In this document: in pieces, positions 49,401 through 53,328 of the stretch
How the letters are laid out: the number at the start of each line of letters is the position of its first letter
Numbering within the stretch: position 1 is the stretch's first letter
From: an uncultured Myxococcales bacterium
GTDB taxonomy: Bacteria > Myxococcota_A > UBA9042
Assembly: GCA_903955385.1 (NCBI GenBank)
Contig: CAJBNH010000156.1
Span: forward strand, 1-53,328
Direction of reading: 5' to 3'
Length of the DNA: 53,328 bases
Translations under genes and position numbers: made by a program
The notes under the pieces: model-generated
The model's input: the letters and a program-made list of their open reading frames with translations, nothing else
Database searches by the model: none
Told to the model about the DNA's origin: nothing

Positions 49401-49469
49401 TCCACCACGGGCGACATCGTCACGAACGACGACGGCGGCTTCTTCCTGCGCTTGATCGGCCTGTACTAG
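34464..49469 (+). CDS. Giant (5001-residue) DUF11-repeat surface protein with SdrD-B domains, OmpA-like domain and C-terminal outer-membrane barrel
   Basis: The frame is open from 34425. I chose TTG 34464 because GGAG lies six nt upstream; a GTG at 34527 is also possible. After a signal peptide (A-A-P-A-G-A), residues about 45-405 form a cysteine-containing head with W-S-M-V-I-V-Y-D and L-Y-D-G-F, as at the N-termini of other DUF11 proteins. Residues 408-2714 are 17 tandem DUF11 Ig-like repeats, each about 125-145 residues with G-D-x-[VL]-x-[YF]-x-[LI]-x-[LV]-x-N-x-G. Two SdrD-B/Cna-B-like domains (2717-2930 and 3129-3221) flank an 18th DUF11-like unit. A fibronectin-like domain, a Pro/Ala linker (3473-3585) and an OmpA-C-like domain (3739-3832) follow. 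Residues from about 4060 to the end are long amphipathic strands ending L-I-G-L-Y, typical of a BAM-inserted barrel. It is likely a self-anchored fibre or adhesin. Confidence 0.92.
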   Translation: MDARVLTTSAGRAGDDRFGRAVRRACWLALCAVLAGLLLAAPAGAKVLGQYPATPKSWKVYGKSLQLGASLVTNFTDYRFNDNLLPQSSDTVKVSQKLPEDAVIMGAFVFWGGSAQGSAADQTIDLTLADGAKVSLSADSCDLRNDVEGVGLHFYCRKDVTAIVAQHPGASYWNGTYTVGGVNAKAASIRFGTSGNPCPDKPNGTPDSICCADSDPNCQARHASWSMVIVYDTKFSDTTQRDVFLYDGFVLLDEQEYGKIVPFTPGQISFGIQDFLVGDPPEAQLSFYALEGDKHLGNPAQDFAGDSPKCLTCYDFVQFNGTKLTGGAGNNEPNNIFNSTPEPGVDLDTFDISPLVKTGDTTANFLVSSGDGKSNSVEEQLGGCGELFFYGYTLLQINRKAPNFKNPVTKYTVNASEAAPGDTLTYTIDLMNNGPLDAEQSLLKLDQFPPPGTEYVAGSTSIDTKPVADSGGVSALATGLSLASITAPAGGNPVRKVVFKVKIKPTPGVQSVASYALIAYKYVNGKYSDSVETNTTTVKLVQAMLATPLLTVQPTSIGPGGVVQWTITLQNVTPATVSVDFSFDAPKEAQFLGATKCAGYAILPGFKVTENLNGGVNGRGRLDVTAIGVGPNATAACTFPGKVLDIAALTALGIAPINGHKVSVQSPVTIAGKVVLTDDPNQSGTADPTAFTIVVPANFTASSKTALDMSPSTPLRPGDDVQFTITLTNSGPGDGVVTVTDPLPGALQFLSSPNAEVQVSGQVVTIANVAVAVGATKSFTFLARIRPETAPGISFANIATLSPSDGGAPTVVQTPLLTVQGGPDLSTTVKTAQDLNGGALEPLDVIQYNIAIANTGVLATGSLQVSDPLDPSLENVANINQGGAFDAGSGSVLWSLPSIPAGGQVTLTFTARVKATVANGTSIGNIATVKAADLPQPVQPSVTLKVQAAPVISVFTNTVVSSSGSVFKPGDTVTYTLTVQNTGKGAATQAVVKSTYDPLLQVQSASGGGVVAGQQVTWSLGTLLPNGSAQVLTVVAKLPAAAPQGQLVSNQASLTADGLGAPVLSDDPVKPGTADPTVFAVTSAPNLSTAKKSFTDVNGGFVQGGDIVTFRIEAGNTGDSPASGVVVTDTLSTALTDVVVKGGTFDAATRKVTWTLPATLQPGAAPAVFELQATVAKSTPSGTTVTNLASIGFNETPKSATTNTISFQVQNLPDFAASTKAVSAQIVKAGDPVTWTLSITNTGNQAGTGVVVTDVLPPELTDVVVQGGTYDPTTRTATWNLGTVAAGATVVRTVTAAVKKPLESGTQVCNQAKIQSIETPAAVLTSPPTVPPTPAGQPTCFNVDAKPTLTFTKDVFHASTGVQINQTVVKPKTPVRYALKVRNTGNALAKNLVVRDVVPLGLDAIVALDGGSYDAGSRTVTWPALATLGVATGDELVVRFEAAVTVGLDDGAALPNQGELTYDGLASPQKSDDPTTAAQADATVLTASSSIDFSKTTLTVVDTNGAPTKPGDSLGYTLTLKNEGDGTAKNVVVSVPLDPRLQDIVAGQGGAVLGGVLQWQVGSLAPGEGATLTLQAKITIPQLDGAVVTLQAQVAAQGLGAPVLSDADLSTPVKEPTKITVVAKPDLSASAWTYQDLNGGLIEPGDAIAFQLTLKNMGDAIAYGTIAKALLQSQDFASIKPMDGGQLVNGAIAWVVPVVAISPQGDVTVTFVGTLAATLLDGAKVTVQAELPGVTQAPSLTLTVEAKPRFETSVLSAEDETGWQGQVNQTAPGHTLRFDLLVKNSGKSEANLVEVKLQLAAQLQAIQAVTPGVVTGTNVTWTVPTLPAGGSAKFVVRAQVSPAAKDGDALPTLASVRSQEVPDLTPIPGPTLTVVLRPILKVVKTFEDLTGKHLYPGDRLRFSITVSNLGNAPAQGLLVSDDVVPALTELQAESGGQAVGQALSWSVPTLAAGQSVTVSAQAKVAPAVPNGSSLLNVARAQAQGVPAVPSNELQVPISYPELQVLASFVPEAPALPPVQPGQSVSLQVIVRTVGPETASGVQVVAGIDQKVFDVVTLQGATWDAQSGTVRWTPTDTAQLASISPGTDVVLQVGLRVRALAIHGTVAESTATAREGETQLPYQAEPATVKVASVPELTIHKTVQDIDGGKVGPLDVLRYRIRLEVKGGAAAQHVSVEDAIDPLLEVLSVGQGGELVQDRAGLSTIRWTEAKTPGLLAILPGAQVALDVEVRVRATASDGTIIPNQAKVQADALTEAQPSDDPVTAVVGDPTTVTVRVQSALEASQKFAEDESGGTLLPGDIVRWRIQLVASADSALTGVKLVDPVPAGMDYVPGSTLVNGQPVQEVPGESPLSLGLSVQSPGGQSGVLQPGVDKAATVTFRTRVRADVPTGTVIRNTATAWADSAPPTPIGPAELVTGPGASLHQTRKTVQVLDTNGNGTADPGEELQYLVRVANAGQAPAQDVTFEDPIPDNAQYVPGSLLLDGQPVTDAVDGDVGRYDSGAKVVRLALGTLATGAVREVELRVRVVGGPTVSNQASLKAKGLDPEPSDADDDDGNGDQPTVVQVGSGAPTLRVDKVAQDENGGLVQAGDWLRYTVTIHNLSPTNLADLRLTDALPQGILDPQVTDLLPQGVQAPAGVQVALQPADQGEPAALTLDGLAVDAGESVTVSMRLRVDPKTASGQVICNTAVVEGNGRRRGQNFAAESKPACVTLGAMVGQGSLGGAVFEDVGPDDAVYQDGADTVFPGYQVELGPVADQQGPLQTAITDAKGMFRIAPVTDGPRRLRVRSPNGTVYLDRTVDAKDFPDGRMDLSLRPTGRVYDASTGALAAGVLLHLFYDQSDPLAPGQLVPADALPAGQQGQRTDATGAYLFSPPANHAYRIGVAVTSSGWAFPPKARAPEPGLLTLDGDGLVVAETLPKAGAALPKYLTRFTLQQPGAVPPPPPQDPATPQAGAPVSPRHNHLPVDPLSKSVRVAVHLSKAEAAVGEVVHVTVKLINDSTATLLADPVTGAGGAELRYVLPAGLGLVPNSARLLSLPGNGLELSWPVAPLQPPLLTVRRVSPTMGQPVGLDLVPGGEITLQFQAMVLPSARIGETLRNVAQAFDTGGGALSRSAEASLLVQADPLFDRGIALGKVYCDDNANGQQDKGEQGLMGARVYADNGYYVSTDPYGRLHFVDLTPGNHLFKIDVETLPPGSTLTTPERMVLYFTRGVPLPLSYGVQCAIAQSGPTKLELAPAAAPPAKPAAGTGLVLLEATTATLDIALDGKPLQPRFVRAKLVVPPAPGAPAPGGLALGPPAPAAAPTNENSAARLDPKGELVLSVTASKGFARHVLEIREVAEGGTRGALVYESARGGDPTDRVSVAFAEVRPLALVPGRPYLARVRAETPHGSRAWSAPIAFELASNVASQWKRTALRPLLALNGHEVALDAQGRGQVFVQRPADGRLLIGLRAPDGSGRDEYMTLGATASAPGFAPPTPALDMPAVQAPVVPAVSVPAVSAPAAVPSAQPMASAPAPTPVPGPVPPTPVPAPALPPAAAPAVPPPPPILSGAVVAPPPLPLPSAAAPVLPVAPAAPAPPAATGARMAVPLTGTFGTGLAIAGSALQPMALTLKLVGPTAPLPVSGGRILGRVILKADGVPTGARSAAVVLVDLKGKVFARTPFGVPLPRSFSWDPSEVRGLEPGLYGLALEVLDSDPMAPQGTRGWRSAPVAIELAAAGLALVPPGDPDRVVRAELFDANGEPTDSMKEWLGKTAAQIKLAPDRLAVVSVHDHGTGDGKARSDRAAAAVAKVLLDQGVRADRLLVLGLGAQVADPKPGGAKLGSHRVEVRYRGLVTGAGEDAGTPFAMSAGLWIDSQRVWPGVGALPATVQVRVGAMTQVVEQHADGTAALFNRVFSMQPPGDKAATAPQPAGYDTADFGAELLDALAASQKPEAAQEDPKAKADPKAKVAPPVKAVDGANAGVVTLAAGATPTVAAADLQVWLPKNTLELGAQELAVRGRTRPGNHVQIQGQELPVSDDGQFYALVPLPVGPSTLQVTATDPAGNKAILERPVSVRDKAFFLLAIADTSVSHVGARLQEADQQGGYKTGQVQLFGRGAVYLKGRISGQYLGLKDLRYTAHIDTARDPNLADFATDLLDPTRFYPVYGDASNLVQDTPGRGPLYILVEAQDTRIQVGSLRAAIHGIELVRYDRALYGALIDVRRKLADVLDTRLQVFAAGQDKAVERHTDVMRGTGGSLYYLSSRDVLDGSERIELVIRDRISQLEIARLPQTRNVDYVLEPRQGRIIFKSPVSSAVDATFAIGPMGLAGQNLQWSGHPVFIQAVYEARTMTTTDGGTFGAQLQERLLDGKVQLGASYVQEGRGESTPTYRMVGAEASVQLAQRSKATVEYGYSQSRDSLVAVSDDGGLTFGTPNVATTKTLDGAAVAGHAVQVRVETDFRDLVGKPAGLPAGSTQTTAEPEIGRIRAHYQYVGQGFQSGGVVAQQGQQKFGVDSQFALGKRNALQLRYDGNLVDARRDLYAGTGLDSQWGAGSEATAGSFTAWHRHQVGLQDVHRLDERWTLMGSTAYGYGLDGSGVGHHSQTVAGGAAWKATDRLTLRAEQQAIFLGDQAEFRDDAGLWGAADRLSTSAGIDWRILKGLSLTATERLGWGGQNATAAGLRTELDDTTHLYVQERLEDTWLTGRAVSSTVVGAESRYGTDKLSRAYGEYQVDALNAGRMNRAIMGVGKRFEVAKGVTLDAGYERQQTFGGVTGEASRDALSVGGEWLKSDVFKATTRQEVRIDEGDQANGGVRKLQILTLNNLQGALSRELTLFARANYGRTQNQTLNTLESEALEATLGTAYRPIGHDWLNVIANYTHLIEKRPSNLNAGLTERAVKHILGIEPVAELPWHLQISQKVAWRRATEQLGDLPAFDSDTVLLITRLGWHATEQFDLAGEYRFLTTALTGDLEHGALFEVAWIAAKQLRVGLGYNFTHFAESTTGDIVTNDDGGFFLRLIGLY
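35685..42605 (+). repeat. 17 tandem DUF11 (Ig-like) repeats (coding)
   Basis: Seventeen units spanning codons 408-2714 of the giant protein. The signature is a G-D-x-x-x-[YF] strand near each start, N-[TLS]-G about ten residues on, a D-x-[LV]-x-x-x-L turn, [LW]-x-[LV]-G-x-[LV]-x-x-G-x-x-x-[TS]-[LV] and a closing N-x-A-x-[VL]. The copies are well diverged, so this is old expansion and not slippage. Repeats 4, 6, 10, 14 and 17 begin D-[LIVE]-[ND]-G-G, possibly a calcium site. Confidence 0.85.
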
Positions 49470-49510
49470 GCGGTGCAGCGGCGGCGACCTCGGTCCCAGC
49501 GCGGCGGACA

Positions 49511-49541
49511 TTGACAAGCCGGGCCGCGGCAGTGAATAGAG
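49511..49541 (+). promoter_or_regulatory. Candidate promoter downstream of the giant gene
   Basis: A perfect -35 TTGACA (49511-49516) is followed 18-20 nt later by AATAGA or TAGAGA (49535-49542). It lies 48 nt before ATG 49590 in the 120 nt gap, so the small lipoprotein and the two genes after it may be expressed apart from the fibre gene. Confidence 0.42.
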
Positions 49542-49589
49542 AGCGGTACACCACGCGGCCAGACGGCCGGCGCGGGCAAGGACGGGGAC

Positions 49590-49949
49590 ATGCTGGGACG
49601 CGAGAAAGCGATGAAGGCCAAGGGGTTGGCACTGCTGCTGGCCGTGCTGTCGATTGCGGCGGTGGCGGCTGTAGTCGCCGCGTGCGAGACCGAAGCGCCG
49701 TTTGCCCCGTGCGAGCTCGATGTCGAGGTCACGTCGAAGAACATCTGCTCGGGAACGGGCGGCGACACCAGCTGCGTCGTCACCAAGCATCCGCACTGCA
49801 CGCAGGACATTTGCCTGAGCTACTACGGCAAGGCACCCGTCTGCACCCAGACCTGCACCAGCAACTTCGACTGCCCGACGGACAGCTTCTGCTGGACGTT
49901 TGCGGAGGAGAAGGGCGAGAAGTACTGCGTGCCCAACTCACTGAAGTAA
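49590..49949 (+). CDS. Small cysteine-rich lipoprotein
   Basis: 119 residues from ATG 49590, which has AAGGAC close upstream; a second ATG at 49611 (M-K-A-K-G) also begins a good lipoprotein signal but has a weaker ribosome site. The lipobox is V-A-A-C. The mature 88 residues contain ten further cysteines, enough for five disulfides. The last part has C-x-x-N-F-D-C-P-T-D-x-F-C, a pattern also present in the N-terminal region of the MopE-like protein (C-x-x-N-T-D-C-x-D-x-x-Y-C). Family and function are unknown. It follows the giant gene by 120 nt and precedes the SH3b gene by 43 nt. Confidence 0.82.
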   Translation: MLGREKAMKAKGLALLLAVLSIAAVAAVVAACETEAPFAPCELDVEVTSKNICSGTGGDTSCVVTKHPHCTQDICLSYYGKAPVCTQTCTSNFDCPTDSFCWTFAEEKGEKYCVPNSLK

Positions 49950-49992
49950 CCCACTTTCCGCGCGGCTGGGCGGTGGCCGCAGGAGGCAGCCC

Positions 49993-50823
49993 ATGCGTCG
50001 CGTGTTGATGGCGGTCGGCTACGTCTTGGGTGCCATCGTGGCGCTTGCGCTCGTGGCATGGCTGATGACGGGTGGACTGCAGCAGCTGTTGTCCTGGATG
50101 CCACCGGGCGTGCGGAAGATCATCGGCGAACCAGGCACCGAGAAGGTGATGCCGGCAAGGCCCGATCCCAACGGAGCACCGTGGGAGAAGCGCGGATACC
50201 AGCCGAGCGACGACGAGACCGACACACCGATGCCGAAGATGAAGCCCTCGGTCGCTGGCGAACCGGAAGAGTCTGCTGAGGAAGCCGCGACCCCCGACGA
50301 GAACGCCGTCGAGCCCGCCGCCAGGCCGGAAGATGAGGCCGCTGCTGCCGCCGTCCTCGCCCCGATTCGGTCTTTGGACGAGGCCGCCGGTACCGCCATC
50401 GAGGCGTACGAACGCAACCCTGAGGACCAAGGCAAGTACCTGACCGCAGAGAAGGCCGTCGCCACGCTGCGCACCTTCGCCCCCGCCGACGGCACGGCGT
50501 CGGCCCTGCGCACCGCGGCCACCGAACTCCGCGACGAGCGGGCCGTGGCGCGTGCGGAGGCATTGACGGCCGCCCGCGCCATGGGTCGCGCCACCCACAA
50601 GGTGCATCTGGGCGAAGACCAGGCGTCGCCCTTCCTGGCCGTGCGAGAGGCCGCCAACACCGAGTCGCGGCTGGTCGCCGAGCTGCTGGACGGCACGCTG
50701 GTCCGCGTCTTTCTGGACAACGGCAACGGCTGGTACCGCGTCGAAGCCGTGACGGGAGAGTCGGCGGGCAAGGGCGGCTATGCGCGCGGCAAGTGGCTGC
50801 AGAAGCTCCCTCGCCCCAAGTAG
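49993..50823 (+). CDS. Membrane-anchored protein with C-terminal bacterial SH3 (SH3b) domain
   Basis: 276 residues; ATG 49993 has AGGAGG six nt upstream, the best ribosome site in the window apart from 30965. One transmembrane helix (about 7-27) anchors it; no lipobox. Residues 45-115 are an acidic, proline-rich linker. Residues 120-200 are alanine-rich helices. Residues about 205-275 form an SH3b-like beta domain, with L-A-V-R-E-x-x-N-T-E-S, L-L-D-G-T-L-V-R and G-N-G-W-Y-R-V-E. SH3b domains often bind peptidoglycan. The neighbours (giant fibre, small lipoprotein, HtrA) suggest an envelope role. A GC-rich hairpin follows 46 nt after its stop. Confidence 0.85.
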   Translation: MRRVLMAVGYVLGAIVALALVAWLMTGGLQQLLSWMPPGVRKIIGEPGTEKVMPARPDPNGAPWEKRGYQPSDDETDTPMPKMKPSVAGEPEESAEEAATPDENAVEPAARPEDEAAAAAVLAPIRSLDEAAGTAIEAYERNPEDQGKYLTAEKAVATLRTFAPADGTASALRTAATELRDERAVARAEALTAARAMGRATHKVHLGEDQASPFLAVREAANTESRLVAELLDGTLVRVFLDNGNGWYRVEAVTGESAGKGGYARGKWLQKLPRPK

Positions 50824-50868
50824 CCGTCCGGCCTTCGGAATACCTCAGCGCTCCACAGCATTGACCGG

Positions 50869-50900
50869 AAGACCCCGCCGTCGGGGCCTTGCTGCCTTTT
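50869..50900 (+). terminator. Possible rho-independent terminator before the HtrA gene
   Basis: AAG-A-CCCCG-CCGT-CGGGG-C-CTT: eight base pairs with one A/C mismatch and a four-base loop, followed by a T-rich stretch with TTTT at 50897-50900. It would end the SH3b gene transcript or attenuate the HtrA gene, whose start is only 14 nt further on. Confidence 0.42.
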
Positions 50901-50913
50901 GCTGGAGTCCTGC

Positions 50914-52371
<1,458 letters not shown>

Positions 52372-52383
52372 CGCAAGCGGTCT

Positions 52384-53328
52384 TCAGGGTTCGACTTCGA
52401 CGTCCTGCAGCCGTGTGAACAGCGCGAGCGGTACGTGACCGTCCGGCGCCCGATCCGCCGGGGGGGCTTGCATTCGCCCAAGGCCGCAGACCCGGTGCAC
52501 GCCCAGCCGCTCCAGCACCTGCAGTGTCGGCGGACGTTGGGCCTGCGGAACGGCCAGCGCAACGGTCGACAGTCGGCCCGCGCGACCCGACAGGCGCCGC
52601 TCGAGCTGTTCAAGTCCTTCCACCGCCTCGAATTCCAACCCGCGACCGCCGGGTCCCAGTGCAGCGTGCGCCGTGCCCGCCAGCGCCTCCCGGTCCCAGC
52701 GGCTCGCCAGCCACCAGCCGTCGCCACGGGCCACCGCTCGCAACGGGTCGCCGGCCGCGGCAAAGGCGTGTTCTTCCGCCGCCATCGCCCCTTTCACCTG
52801 CCAGCGCGGGTCCAGCCGCCCGGCGGGAAACCGCGCGGCCGTCTCGCCCAGCGCCTGCGCCAGGTCCGCGTGCCAGGCTGCCGCCAACCGCGCGTCGCCC
52901 AGCGCGAGCACCGTTCGCAGCGACATGCAGCCCCGACCGTCGGCCAACAGGGCGTCGTGGGCAAGCGCAAGGGCCTGTTCTCGCCGCGTTCTTGCGTCGA
53001 CGTCGGCGAGGACGACCGCGCACGACTGCAAGTCGCCGTGGGCCCGCACCGACCCGGCAAAGCCCGCCCGACCCGCGCGCTGCAGCACGCCTGCCACCGC
53101 GTCGTCGCCGCCATAGATCGCGAGCGCCTGCGCGCCCATCAGGAAACCGCGCCAGGCGGTGTCGTCGCCGCGCTCGAATGCTGCGACCTCGATCCGCTCG
53201 GCCACGGTCGGGTCCACGATCCGCAGGGCGTCTGCCAGGTTGCCGGGCGCGCGCGGATCGCCCGACCCCGGCCGCACCCGCACCCGATTGCCCGCAATCA
53301 GCGGCTCGGCGACCGCCTGCCACGTCGC
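52384..53328 (-). CDS. LuxC-type acyl-CoA reductase (partial, 5' end off the window)
   Basis: The frame stays open to the right edge: 15 further codons upstream of the first internal GTG (53283) read A-E-P-L-I-A-G-N-R, as in the family, so the start is outside the window and 314 codons are visible. LuxC-like enzymes reduce fatty acyl-CoA or activated acids to aldehydes with NADPH. Supporting motifs are A-G-N-x-V-x-V-R-P-x-S and a Y-G-G-D-D-A-V segment. The G-C-M-S-L-R motif follows, containing the probable catalytic Cys (G-C-x-S-x-R in the family). The C-terminus is alanine-rich. Its 3' end is 12 nt from the HtrA gene, in convergent orientation. Partner luxE/luxD-type genes are not in view. 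Confidence 0.85.
   Translation of the reverse strand, partial: ATWQAVAEPLIAGNRVRVRPGSGDPRAPGNLADALRIVDPTVAERIEVAAFERGDDTAWRGFLMGAQALAIYGGDDAVAGVLQRAGRAGFAGSVRAHGDLQSCAVVLADVDARTRREQALALAHDALLADGRGCMSLRTVLALGDARLAAAWHADLAQALGETAARFPAGRLDPRWQVKGAMAAEEHAFAAAGDPLRAVARGDGWWLASRWDREALAGTAHAALGPGGRGLEFEAVEGLEQLERRLSGRAGRLSTVALAVPQAQRPPTLQVLERLGVHRVCGLGRMQAPPADRAPDGHVPLALFTRLQDVEVEP

Noticed and set aside
46668-49796. 1042-codon open frame on the minus strand
   Set aside because: Antisense of the barrel region and the small lipoprotein; Arg/Ala/Val/His-rich shadow.

Overview
The window is a 53 kb stretch of very GC-rich bacterial chromosome packed with genes: 24 protein genes, no gap over 300 bases, and no tRNA, rRNA, CRISPR array, insertion sequence or prophage that I can see. 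The protein content suggests a Gram-negative, predatory- or myxobacteria-like 'deltaproteobacterial' lineage (Myxococcota, Bradymonadota or a relative). About nine predicted lipoproteins are present, many rich in cysteine. There are EGF-like and MopE-type metal-binding repeats, two-subunit glycyl-tRNA synthetase, the folate-dependent tRNA methylase TrmFO, a GroES-GroEL-GrpE cluster and a LuxC-type acyl-CoA reductase. The taxonomic call is inference from gene families, not from a marker gene.

Layout. 1-4956 (minus): an EGF-repeat lipoprotein cut by the left edge, then a large TPR protein with a polysaccharide-deacetylase-like barrel. 5097-13285 (plus): a small lipoprotein coupled to a pteridine-reductase-like SDR, a PEGA/TPR periplasmic protein, a lipoprotein whose C-terminal half looks like a tandem BPI/TULIP lipid-binding fold, and a MopE-like lipoprotein. 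13332-15958 (minus): groES-groEL-grpE. 16244-23268 (plus): glyQ-glyS, then two overlapping propeller-like lipoprotein genes, the second with a calcium-loop-like Asp-rich insertion. 23265-27240 (minus): xseA, a membrane-anchored protein of unknown function, and trmFO, with a DnaA-box/GATC-dense spacer between the last two. 27492-52371 (plus): a 25 kb envelope locus. Its order is a four-module VKOR-DsbA-SUMF1like-TlpA redox fusion, a phosphodiester glycosidase-like lipoprotein coupled to it, a second PEGA/TPR protein, a kelch-type lipoprotein, a 5001-residue DUF11-repeat protein with a C-terminal outer-membrane barrel, a small Cys-rich lipoprotein, a membrane SH3b protein and an HtrA protease. 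52384-53328 (minus): a LuxC-type acyl-CoA reductase cut by the right edge.

How the genes may work together. Housekeeping genes (groES/groEL/grpE, glyQS, xseA, trmFO) are interspersed with cell-surface genes. The surface genes encode many disulfide-rich exported proteins, and the redox fusion at 27492 would be a self-contained source of oxidising and isomerising power for them. The giant protein looks like a surface fibre carrying its own outer-membrane anchor. The PEGA, kelch, SH3b and HtrA genes around it are plausible assembly, anchoring or quality-control partners. The strongest candidates for something undescribed are the redox fusion (27492), the giant anchored fibre (34464) and the BPI-like bacterial lipoprotein (8053).
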